A program made the translations under genes and the position numbers. The notes under the pieces are model-generated. The model worked only from the letters and a program-made list of their open reading frames with translations. It made no database searches and had not been told where the DNA came from. Below, one piece after another: positions 1 through 6,937 of a stretch of 11,370 nt of DNA. The stretch comes from JBDKGV01 sp039798005 (lineage in GTDB: Bacteria > Fibrobacterota > Fibrobacteria > UBA5070). Every line of letters begins with the position of its first letter. Positions within the stretch are counted from its first letter, which is position 1. The stretch is taken from contig JBDKGV010000110.1 in the NCBI GenBank assembly GCA_039798005.1, positions 1 to 11,370 of the forward strand, read 5' to 3'.

Positions 1-784
1 GGAGCGAGTAGTTCGATGCATCTGCACCGGACAACGTCCAGCCCGTCACCGTCACAGGCTTTGCCGTGCCCACATTCTTCGTGTCGAACGCTGCAGATGT
101 GAAGGTCAAGGAGACCGCATCACCACTGGTCTTGCCACCAAGTGTGCCTGCATTCACCGTCGCCACCGTCGTACCGTCGTAAGCCTTGTTCGAGGCCGAT
201 ACACCGCTCACGGTCAGGGCCTTCGCCGTGATGGCAGCGGTCAGAGCAGGAATCGTCGGGAGCGAATAGTTCGATGCATCTGCACCGGACAAGCTCCAGC
301 CCGTCACCGTCACAGGCTTTGCCGTGCCCACATTCTTCGTATCGAACGCGGCAGACGTGTAGATCAGCGAAACAGCATCGCCAGCGGACTTTCCACCAAG
401 CGTACCCACATTCACCATCGCCACCGGCGTGCCGTCATACGGCTTGTCCAAGGCAGACACCCCGCTCACCGTCAGCAACTTCACCGTGATATTGGCCGCC
501 AACACCGGAATCGTCACCAGTTCATACTTGGCGGCATCCGCCCCGCCCAACACCCAAGGAGTCGCCACGCTCACGGCGATGCCCGTGCCGACATTCTTCG
601 TAGCGAAGGTCGCAGCGCCAGCAGAGACCGTCACGGCATCGCCGGAACGGACACCGGTAAGAACCGGCGTGGAAATGGTCGCATTCGGGGAGCCGTCATA
701 GACCTTGTTGGAAGCCGTGGCGGTCACGCTCAGGTCGTTGTTCACGATGGTATTGATGTGCGTGGCGATCCCACCGAGATTCGC
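1..784 (-). repeat. Tandem 258-bp repeats encoding YDG domains
   Basis: Equivalent codons recur at a fixed distance: the Tyr codon of the NYSL/KYEL motif sits at 266-268 and 524-526, exactly 258 bases (86 residues) apart, and the YDG Tyr codons sit at 179-181, 437-439 and 698-700. The two leftmost units share an almost identical block: 3-82 matches 261-340 with three differences. The third unit (YDG at 698-700) is clearly more diverged. More units probably continue past the left edge. They encode part of the large surface protein and are not a mobile element. Confidence 0.85.
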
Positions 785-3232
785 GTTCGTCGGTCCCGAA
801 AGCTTGATCGCGAAGGTTTCGTTAGGCTCCACCACATTGTCGTTCTTCGTGGTCACCGTGATGATCTTGCTCGTCTCCCCCTGGGCAAAGTCGAGCGTCC
901 CGAAAGTCACATCGTAATCCGTGACCACAACCGCCTTGTTGGCGCCGACCGTCACATCATCCCCGGTTGCCCAGTCCACGGACACCGGCAGGCCGGACGC
1001 AGCGGACAAGGTCACGGTGAAGGTGCGGGAAGTCTTCGATTCGAGGTCGGCGCTGGTGGCCGAAACAAAGCTGACGGTGGGTGGCGCATCATCATTGGTG
1101 ATGGTGCCGACAGCGGACAACTTCTTGTGGGCGGACGCCCCAAGAACGATGGGACTCCCGCCTGTGGAGACCTGATCGATCACGACCTTGAACGATTCAT
1201 TCGCTTCGTTGAGGAGATCGCCGAAAATCGAAACAGGCAGATTGGCGCTGGACGATCCGACCGGGATGGTGGCGGTTCCACTGATGACTTCCGTGTAATC
1301 GGTGCCTGCGGTGGCAATGACACCGGAAGTCACCGGCTCCGTGTGCCAAGCAATCGCGACGGGGCCAGCGGCATTCACTGAAGCCCCCGTGGCTGGATCG
1401 ACCAAACGGACTGTGAAGCCCATCGTCGTGGTGCCCGTATTGCCTTCGAAAAGGGCGGCATCGGCGACGGAGGCCGTGAAGGCAGGATCCTTTTCAAGGA
1501 TGGTGACCTTGGCGATGGCATGCACGGAATCGCCAACGACACCGCTTCCCAAGGCGAAGACGGCGGCCGTCGGGACGGCAAAGTTCAGGTAAAAATCACG
1601 ATTTCCCGTATAGACATGATCCCACTTTATGCGGAAGGGAATGTCCACGCTTGTCTGGCCCGCAACGATGGTCACCACCGAGTCAAGGCGTTTGACATAA
1701 TTCACATCCGCCACCGCCGTCGAACCCAAGGTGTCCAATGTCCTGTACTTGAAAGAGACGTTGTAAGCGTTGGCCTGCGACAGGGTGATCTTGGCGAAAT
1801 AGAGAACATCGTCTTCATTGACCGTCGCTCCGGAAGGCGCGATGGAAATGGTGATCTTGGGAACCTTGGGATTGAAGGGGACGTACATCCCCGATCCCCC
1901 ATTGAAATTGTTGCCGCTCTTGAAGTGGCGCGCAAACATCTGGCCATAGAGGGTGAACTGTTGCTTGATGTCGATCGTCCCTGTCGGCGCACTCAAGGTG
2001 GCCCAGACCTTGCAATCGTTGCCAAAGGTGAGATTCGCGTTCCTTCCTGCCACCAGCATCATGGTGCCACCCGCAAATTGCCCTGGACCGAAACCATAAC
2101 CGGAAGCACCGTAGGCCGCCTCCGGCCCCACGAACGGACTGCTGACATTTGCCGTGGTCAGTCCGTTCTTCGCATAGACGATGGTCCGGCCACCATTGGT
2201 CTGGATCGCGATCAGTTTTGCACTGCCCTGATTGATGTTGATCTTGTCGAAGACATAGACGCCTTCCCCGAGAAAAACCGTGCCATTGTCAATCGTCAAG
2301 GTGCCGTAATAGCCGGGAGGCAAGATCTTGTGGGTTCCAAGCGCCGGGACCGACGAGGTGTGGCTGGTGCAACCTGTTGCGCAGACACCAGTTCCCCCTG
2401 AAGCTGCGTCCTTTTCATAACTCACATCCGCCACAGGTTCTGGAGTCGTTGCGGCTGGAATCGACCAATCGGTCGCAAAACCCGGCATCCCCGCAGAATC
2501 GATGCGAAGCGGCGTTCCGTACGGAGGAGCAAAGGCTGATCCAGCCGGGTTGACTTGTCTCGCCACAGGCACATCCGAAAGCCCCGCTCCAGGTGCGCCC
2601 CCATGGAAATAGACGTTGGCGTTGTAATTCACGCCCCCTCCGCTGGCATTCAACTGTCCCTGAAGATGCAGTTCCTTGTTGAAATTCGTTCCACCTCCGG
2701 TTCCGGATGGAGTCAGATTTCCACCGACCCATGTCGGTGCCTCGTCCCTGAATCCGTTGCCGCCAAACGACAGATTTCTGCCGACTTGGAACACGCTGTT
2801 GGCCTTGGACCCAACCACAGGATTGTTGCCACTGGTCAGGACGGCATCACGACCCACCTGAAGGGAGGAATCGAAGAGGAAGTCGGCACTGGCCAGATCC
2901 AGATCACGCCCGACGAAGGTCGACGAATAGAAGATGCCCTTGCCGGAACTGACTTTGAAATCGGTTCCAACCGCGATCTTGCCCATGGTCGCCGAGGCCC
3001 AATTGATATCCGCCTTGGCCGTCGAATCCATGTAGAACCAATACTGGTTCAAGGAGTCGCTGGGAGTGAATTGATCCAGCCCTATGGCCGCCGTCGAACC
3101 GGCCGCCTGAGCATTCCCGCCAAGCGACAACAGCCCTGCGACGCACAGCGCAAAGACCTGCCCCAAACGGGCGCGCGACAACACAGTGATTCCGCCAGCC
3201 TGACGGGGCTGGACGAGGGATCGGTACGACAT
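1..3232 (-). CDS. Giant secreted modular surface protein (Calx-beta and YDG repeats), C-terminus cut by window edge
   Basis: I translated the minus strand from ATG at 3232-3230 and found one frame open for 1077 codons to the window edge with no stop, so only the C-terminus is missing. A purine-rich site (GAGAGGAAG) lies about 5 bases before the ATG. Residues 1-44 look like a signal peptide: basic stretch, hydrophobic core VFALCVAGLLSLG, then AQA. Residues about 50-290 repeat a VGRDL/VGRNL/VGGNL-type pattern suggestive of a beta-solenoid. Residues about 300-455 (LPPGYYGTLTI, GEGVYVF) form another beta-rich region whose family I do not recognise. Three Calx-beta-like domains follow at about 459-575, 580-710 and 717-832; the second and third end in DLLNEANESFKV and NVVEPNETFAIKL. 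YDG domains have their Tyr-Asp-Gly at residues 845, 932 and 1018. The cell-surface or extracellular adhesin/matrix role is inferred from such modules in other proteins. A sorting or anchoring signal, if any, lies outside the window. The gene is divergent from the signalling operon at 3552. Confidence 0.88.
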   Translation of the reverse strand, partial: MSYRSLVQPRQAGGITVLSRARLGQVFALCVAGLLSLGGNAQAAGSTAAIGLDQFTPSDSLNQYWFYMDSTAKADINWASATMGKIAVGTDFKVSSGKGIFYSSTFVGRDLDLASADFLFDSSLQVGRDAVLTSGNNPVVGSKANSVFQVGRNLSFGGNGFRDEAPTWVGGNLTPSGTGGGTNFNKELHLQGQLNASGGGVNYNANVYFHGGAPGAGLSDVPVARQVNPAGSAFAPPYGTPLRIDSAGMPGFATDWSIPAATTPEPVADVSYEKDAASGGTGVCATGCTSHTSSVPALGTHKILPPGYYGTLTIDNGTVFLGEGVYVFDKININQGSAKLIAIQTNGGRTIVYAKNGLTTANVSSPFVGPEAAYGASGYGFGPGQFAGGTMMLVAGRNANLTFGNDCKVWATLSAPTGTIDIKQQFTLYGQMFARHFKSGNNFNGGSGMYVPFNPKVPKITISIAPSGATVNEDDVLYFAKITLSQANAYNVSFKYRTLDTLGSTAVADVNYVKRLDSVVTIVAGQTSVDIPFRIKWDHVYTGNRDFYLNFAVPTAAVFALGSGVVGDSVHAIAKVTILEKDPAFTASVADAALFEGNTGTTTMGFTVRLVDPATGASVNAAGPVAIAWHTEPVTSGVIATAGTDYTEVISGTATIPVGSSSANLPVSIFGDLLNEANESFKVVIDQVSTGGSPIVLGASAHKKLSAVGTITNDDAPPTVSFVSATSADLESKTSRTFTVTLSAASGLPVSVDWATGDDVTVGANKAVVVTDYDVTFGTLDFAQGETSKIITVTTKNDNVVEPNETFAIKLSGPTNANLGGIATHINTIVNNDLSVTATASNKVYDGSPNATISTPVLTGVRSGDAVTVSAGAATFATKNVGTGIAVSVATPWVLGGADAAKYELVTIPVLAANITVKLLTVSGVSALDKPYDGTPVAMVNVGTLGGKSAGDAVSLIYTSAAFDTKNVGTAKPVTVTGWSLSGADASNYSLPTIPALTAAITAKALTVSGVSASNKAYDGTTVATVNAGTLGGKTSGDAVSLTFTSAAFDTKNVGTAKPVTVTGWTLSGADASNYSL

Positions 3233-3551
3233 GGTTCTTCCTCTCTTCAATGCACAAGGCATCCCGAAAGCCGCCTCCCACCAAGCATTTCCGCTTGACG
3301 AGAAATCACACTCCATGACGGTGGAGCGCGACGATTACGGATTTTGAAACGCTGTGCGTCTGCCTCCCAGCAGACCAACGTGTAGAAACTACTGCAATTC
3401 GGGCATTTTGCCCCGTTCTTTTCTCCAAATGCATCGATTTTGCGACAATTTCCTATCCTCACCGGGGTTGTAGCTGCCTTTTTCGCCCTATTCCCGGAAT
3501 AGTTCCTCCTGTACTCATGGCACTTGACATCGCATCGGTCCAAGCGGTACC
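3233..3551. other. Divergent intergenic region with small hairpins in the surface-protein leader
   Basis: About 320 bases separate the start of the minus-strand surface protein from the plus-strand signalling operon. It is more AT-rich than its surroundings and must hold the promoters of both. Two short inverted repeats lie on the surface-protein side: ctcca/tggag at 3311-3315 and 3322-3326, and gtctgc/gcagac at 3358-3363 and 3370-3375. They would form hairpins in the untranslated leader of the surface-protein mRNA. I do not recognise a known riboswitch. I see no convincing minus-strand promoter. An antisense open frame spanning 3247-3603 is not credible as a gene. Confidence 0.5.
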
Positions 3552-3553
3552 AT
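3524..3553 (+). promoter_or_regulatory. Possible sigma70-type promoter of the signalling operon
   Basis: A perfect TTGACA lies at 3524-3529, followed after 18 bases by TACCAT at 3548-3553 (4 of 6 to TATAAT). Transcription would then start near 3560, inside the longest reading of the first gene. That would favour the ATG at 3573 or a leaderless ATG at 3561 as the real start. The match could be chance. An alternative reading of the same stretch (TGGCAC at 3518-3523, then GC at 3532-3533) resembles a sigma54 site but has GG to GC spacing one base too long. Confidence 0.3.
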
Positions 3554-4076
3554 GGCCGCAATGCCTGACACCATGCCCAACGAACCGAGTTCCGGATCTT
3601 CAACCATCCGGGAGCATGTTCACGAGATCCACAATGCCAACAACTTGGCCATGCTCAACAATTCGCTCCTTGGGCGGATCTGGAACGACATCGTCCCGCT
3701 GCTGGAATCGTTGGGCAAGACTTCTCCTGACCTGAAGCTTGGCAATCTGCCGCTTGCCATGGTGCTGGAGGAGATCCCGCTGATCCAGAAGGGACTGGAG
3801 GACGCTGCGGACCGGATTCGGCTTGCAGCACAGGAAGTCCGCCGGATCGATTTGCTGGACAATCCCGAGGTGAACAAGTCCGCCCCCCCTTCAAAGCCCG
3901 CCGGCATCGCCTTCGGGCCGATCCTGCCCACCATGCGCGAAGCCAACTGGCATCTGATGCAGGAGGCGTTGGTTCGCACCGGACAGAATCGCAGCACGGC
4001 GGCAAGCATGCTCGACATCTCGCGCCAGACCCTGCTCAACCACATCAAGGCCCGCAAAAGCGCCGGAGACCCGTGA
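3552..4076 (+). CDS. Histidine-kinase DHp-like domain fused to a Fis-type DNA-binding domain
   Basis: This 174-residue protein has two parts. Residues about 18-100 resemble the dimerisation and phosphoacceptor (DHp) domain of a histidine-kinase subfamily whose H-box reads HEINNPNN followed by MLN. Here the sequence is HEIHNANN at 24-31 with the candidate phospho-His at H24, then AMLNN, LGNLP at 63-67, EEIPLI and a second helix ADRIRLAAQEVRRI. No ATP-binding (N, G1, G2 box) domain follows. Instead, after a linker, residues 129-168 form a Fis/HTH_8-type helix-turn-helix (NRSTAASMLDISRQTLLNHI). It is probably a dimeric DNA-binding regulator that may accept phosphate like Spo0B or only dimerise. 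ATGs at 3552, 3561 and 3573 are all possible starts and none has a strong ribosome site. It ends directly against the next gene (stop 4074-4076, next start 4077), so the two are surely co-expressed. DHp assignment is by motif recall. Confidence 0.8.
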   Translation: MAAMPDTMPNEPSSGSSTIREHVHEIHNANNLAMLNNSLLGRIWNDIVPLLESLGKTSPDLKLGNLPLAMVLEEIPLIQKGLEDAADRIRLAAQEVRRIDLLDNPEVNKSAPPSKPAGIAFGPILPTMREANWHLMQEALVRTGQNRSTAASMLDISRQTLLNHIKARKSAGDP

Positions 4077-5258
4077 GTGAGTTCGCGCATCCTTCTTGTC
4101 GATGACGACAGCGGCATCCTGCGTGCAATGAGCATCCTCCTGCAGTGCGAAGGCTACTCGGTGGCGGCCTGCGACAATGGATTGCTCGCCATGGAAACCT
4201 TGGATGAAGCCCATCGCAACGGAACGCCGTTCGACCTCCTGGTCACCGACGTGCACATGCCGGCGATGGATGGCATCGCCCTGCTGGAGCACCTGCGCCA
4301 ACTCGAGATGCCCACGCGCACCCTGGGGATCAGCGGCCAAGGCGACAAGGACACCGTCCTTGGATTGATGCGCCAAGGTTGCCAGGACTTCCTGGACAAG
4401 CCGTTCAACGACATCCGCTTCCTGGAAACCGTCCGCGCCATGCTCGAACGCCCGACGCCGGGAGGAGGCACGACGGCCGAATCCCAATTGCGCGCCGAGA
4501 TCGGACGCTACCGCCGCGACATGGTGAACATGCAGGAACGGATCCACGCGGCCCAGGGCGAGTTCCAGAACCTGATGACCCCGGAGCACAACTTCCCGAT
4601 CCCGCTCAAGTTGAACATGCGCCCCTTGCAGGAGATGGGAGGGGACCTCTTTCTCACGCACGTCCAGGACAACGTCTGCGACATCCTTGTCGGCGACGTG
4701 GCCGGGCACGACCAAGGGGCGTCGTACATGGCGCTTCTGGTCAAGACCTTCTTCGAGGAAGCCTGCCGCAATTGCAAGCAAGGTGTTGATGTCCTGCAAT
4801 TCCTCAACCAAAGCCTGGTGCGTCAGAAGAGCCAGCGCATGGTCACGGCCATGCACATCCGGCTGGATCTCCTCAGTCGTCGGGTGGAGCTGCACAACGC
4901 CGGCCACGTACCGATGATCCGCGTCCCCGGAGACATCCGCAAAGCCCCCGATGCGTTGCATTGCCCGTCGGTGGTGTTGGGGATCTTCGACGATCCCGAC
5001 TTGGCCCACGACCAGTTCACGGCCGAATCCGGGGATCGCTTCGTCGTGTGTTCCGACGGATTCTACGGACTCAGCCGCATCCACGGAGCCACGGGAGAAG
5101 CCAAGGAGTACGGCTTGATGGGAATGCTCAGCACCGTCATCCGCCATCGCGACCTTCCCATGGACCAGCTGGCCGACTCCATCTGGCGGGATGCCCTTGT
5201 CTTTTCGCGCCACAAAGCCCAGGACGACCTGCTGCTTGGCCTGTTCGAAATGCCGTAA
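4077..5258 (+). CDS. Response regulator fused to SpoIIE/PP2C-type Ser/Thr phosphatase (RsbU-like)
   Basis: This 393-residue protein starts at GTG 4077, immediately after the upstream stop, with GGAG eight bases before it. Residues 4-122 are a receiver domain: acidic DDD at 9-11, phosphoacceptor D58 in TDVHMP, conserved S86 and K108 (FLDKPF). A charged, probably coiled-coil linker spans about 133-165. Residues about 180-392 are a SpoIIE-family PP2C phosphatase with metal-ligand candidates D190 (GGDLF), D207 (GDVAGHD), D327 (CSDGF) and D383/D384 (AQDDLLLG), plus NAGH at 274-277. All key residues are present, so both domains should be active. Known relatives dephosphorylate a phosphoserine STAS anti-sigma antagonist when their sensory domain is activated. 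The likely substrate is the STAS domain of the next gene product, 14 bases downstream, and the likely phosphodonor is a histidine kinase or the upstream DHp-like protein; both are inferences. Confidence 0.93.
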   Translation: MSSRILLVDDDSGILRAMSILLQCEGYSVAACDNGLLAMETLDEAHRNGTPFDLLVTDVHMPAMDGIALLEHLRQLEMPTRTLGISGQGDKDTVLGLMRQGCQDFLDKPFNDIRFLETVRAMLERPTPGGGTTAESQLRAEIGRYRRDMVNMQERIHAAQGEFQNLMTPEHNFPIPLKLNMRPLQEMGGDLFLTHVQDNVCDILVGDVAGHDQGASYMALLVKTFFEEACRNCKQGVDVLQFLNQSLVRQKSQRMVTAMHIRLDLLSRRVELHNAGHVPMIRVPGDIRKAPDALHCPSVVLGIFDDPDLAHDQFTAESGDRFVVCSDGFYGLSRIHGATGEAKEYGLMGMLSTVIRHRDLPMDQLADSIWRDALVFSRHKAQDDLLLGLFEMP

Positions 5259-5272
5259 AGGAGAAATGACCC

Positions 5273-6019
5273 ATGTTCCGTTGGGATGAAACCCCCGATC
5301 GCATCGAATGCCGCATGTCCTCGTCCCTCCATCTCATCGAAAGGGCGGTCGAGCAGTGCCGTCAGCATCTCGATCCGGCCGAAGGGGACATCGACGTCCT
5401 GGTCCAGATCCTGCGGGAGATCCTGCTCAACGCGGTGGAGCACGGCAACCGCTCCGATCCCGATTGCGAAGTGAGCCTGGTGCTGGAGCGCATGGAAAAG
5501 GGACGGTTCCATGCCATCGTACGCGACCAGGGAGAAGGCTTCTGCCTGACCGAGGAGACCGACCCTCGCATGCCCGGCAGCCAGTCGAACCGGCGGCGGG
5601 GCCTGGCCATCGCCCACGCCCTGTGCGACGAACTGGTCTCGGCACCCGAGGAAGGGTGCGTGAACGCCTGGATCACGCTTCCCCAGCGCGTCCTGGTCAC
5701 GGGCGTCCAGGATGGGGAGCATTGGGTCGTGACCCCGGGCGGCGACCTCTCGGCAAGCGTGGCAGGCGAGTTCCGCAAGGCGTTGCAGCAATGGCTGGAG
5801 CAAAGCACGATCGATGCGGTTCTTGATCTCTCCAAGGTCCGCACCATGGATTCGATCTGCCTGTCGGTTCTCCTGGCGTTCCACCGGGACCTGGAGCAGC
5901 ATCGCGGCACCCGCGTCTTCCGTCTGGTGCGCGTCCAACCACGGATGATGGGCCTGTTCCGCATGACCCGCATCGACCGGCTCTTCTCGATCCTCGAGGA
6001 CGAAACCACCAAGTCCTGA
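5273..6019 (+). CDS. RsbW/SpoIIAB-like ATPase fused to a STAS domain
   Basis: The 248-residue protein begins at ATG 5273 with GGAG at 5260-5263 as ribosome site. Residues about 15-138 are a GHKL ATPase of the anti-sigma-kinase type: N-box E49-N53 (REILLNAVEHGN), G1 box D85-G87-G89 (RDQGEGF) and G2-like RRRGLAIA at 107-114. Residues about 150-245 are a STAS domain (DLSKVRTMDS). S194 follows the conserved Asp at the position phosphorylated in SpoIIAA and RsbV, although the usual following Ser/Thr-Gly is replaced by Ile-Cys. In classical partner switching, kinase and STAS antagonist are separate proteins that bind each other. Here they are one chain, so phosphorylation could occur within a protein or dimer. 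No sigma factor of the SigB/SigF kind lies in the window, so the target is unknown. It sits 14 bases after the PP2C phosphatase gene and is clearly in the same operon. Confidence 0.88.
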   Translation: MFRWDETPDRIECRMSSSLHLIERAVEQCRQHLDPAEGDIDVLVQILREILLNAVEHGNRSDPDCEVSLVLERMEKGRFHAIVRDQGEGFCLTEETDPRMPGSQSNRRRGLAIAHALCDELVSAPEEGCVNAWITLPQRVLVTGVQDGEHWVVTPGGDLSASVAGEFRKALQQWLEQSTIDAVLDLSKVRTMDSICLSVLLAFHRDLEQHRGTRVFRLVRVQPRMMGLFRMTRIDRLFSILEDETTKS

Positions 6020-6073
6020 TGGGCATGTCGAGTACCTTGTGGGGCTTGCACCTTCCCAGTCCGGAGCCGCATC

Positions 6074-6931
6074 GTGATCTTGGCCATCTCTCCTTGCCCG
6101 AACGACACCTTCCTCTTCGAGGGATTCCACGGTTCCTTGGACGGATTCTGTCCGGAGGAAGGGAACGCCGTCCGGTTCCTGGACATCGCCGAACTCAACA
6201 CCCTGGCAAGCGAGCCTGACGGCCCCGACCTGATCAAGGTCTCCTGCGCCAGCGTCCCGCGGTTCCTCGAGCACTACCGCTTGCTTCCCTGCGGCGGTGC
6301 GATGGGAGAAGGCTGCGGCCCGCTCCTGCTCAAGCGCCCCGGCACGACCGCGCTTGCCAAGGTCGCCCTGCCCGGACGGATGACCACGGCCCATGTGCTG
6401 TTCCGCCATTGGCTGGAAGGTCGCATCGCCCCTGCCCCTGCGGAAGATTTCCTGCGCTTCGACGAGATCCCCCGCAGTCTCCTTTCGGGGGGTCACGACC
6501 ACGGCGTGGTGATCCACGAGACCCGTTTCACCTTCCGCCAGATGGGCCTTGAACAAGCCGTCGACCTCGGCGAGCATTGGGAGCGCACCACCGGATCCCC
6601 CATCCCGCTGGGCGCCTTGCTTGCCAAGCGATCCCGTGGCCATGATTTCGCACTCAGGGCGACCCGAGCCGTCCAGGCAAGCCTTGATTTGGCGTGGAGC
6701 CGGACGGAACCCATCACCCCTTGGATCGCCGCCCACGCCCAAGAAATCGAGCCTCAGGTGCAACGCGACCACATCCGCACGTACGTGACCGCCTACAGCC
6801 GCGACATCGGCGAGCGTGGCCTCCAGGCGCTTCGCACGCTGTGGACCTGTGCCGGACGCATCAGCCCGGACGGATGGCCGCACCCCGAGGCTCTCGAAAC
6901 CGCCTTGGAAGAGGCCGCGTCCCTGCGCTGA
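6074..6931 (+). CDS. mqnD: 1,4-dihydroxy-6-naphthoate synthase (futalosine menaquinone pathway)
   Basis: The 285-residue product matches MqnD in its hallmark motifs: SPCPNDTF at 6-13, DIAELN at 37-42, GGAMGEGCGPLL at 74-85, TTA at 104-106, VIHETRFTF at 146-154 with the conserved His148, and DLGEHWE. In the family the enzyme cleaves cyclic dehypoxanthinyl futalosine to 1,4-dihydroxy-6-naphthoate, a step of the alternative menaquinone pathway, in the cytosol. The start is GTG at 6074, chosen because the family begins just before this SPCPNDTF motif and because CCGGAG lies seven bases upstream. It follows the ATPase-STAS gene by 54 bases with no terminator, so it may be transcribed with the signalling genes. 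No other mqn gene is in the window. It converges on the tyrosine phosphatase gene with only 6 bases between the stops. Confidence 0.93.
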   Translation: MILAISPCPNDTFLFEGFHGSLDGFCPEEGNAVRFLDIAELNTLASEPDGPDLIKVSCASVPRFLEHYRLLPCGGAMGEGCGPLLLKRPGTTALAKVALPGRMTTAHVLFRHWLEGRIAPAPAEDFLRFDEIPRSLLSGGHDHGVVIHETRFTFRQMGLEQAVDLGEHWERTTGSPIPLGALLAKRSRGHDFALRATRAVQASLDLAWSRTEPITPWIAAHAQEIEPQVQRDHIRTYVTAYSRDIGERGLQALRTLWTCAGRISPDGWPHPEALETALEEAASLR

Positions 6932-6937
6932 TGGCCT

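Noticed and set aside
1..784. CRISPR-like or mobile repeat array
   Set aside because: The repeats are 258 bp, in frame, and encode protein domains. There is no short repeat-spacer pattern and no transposase.
758..3298. Several plus-strand open frames of 200-290 codons in the surface-protein region
   Set aside because: The minus strand is open for 1077 codons with a signal peptide and recognisable Calx-beta and YDG domains. The plus-strand products have no such order.
3518..3533. Sigma54-like promoter (TGGCAC then GC) before the Fis-type gene
   Set aside because: The GG to GC spacing is 11 instead of 10 bases and the site is very close to the start codon. It is less convincing than the overlapping TTGACA promoter.
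3247..3603. Minus-strand frame with a CPNC pair resembling a zinc ribbon
   Set aside because: It crosses the intergenic region and the start of the signalling operon, has only an isolated cysteine pair followed by one Cys, and lacks family-like sequence or a ribosome site.
3891..5213. Long open frame antisense to the receiver-phosphatase gene
   Set aside because: It mirrors a gene with complete receiver and PP2C motifs in a GC-rich sequence. The translated product is His/Val/Gln-rich with no domain features.
5063..6883. 606-codon open frame antisense to the ATPase-STAS and mqnD genes
   Set aside because: It spans two convincing plus-strand genes and the gaps between them. High GC content makes such antisense frames common, and no family motif is visible.
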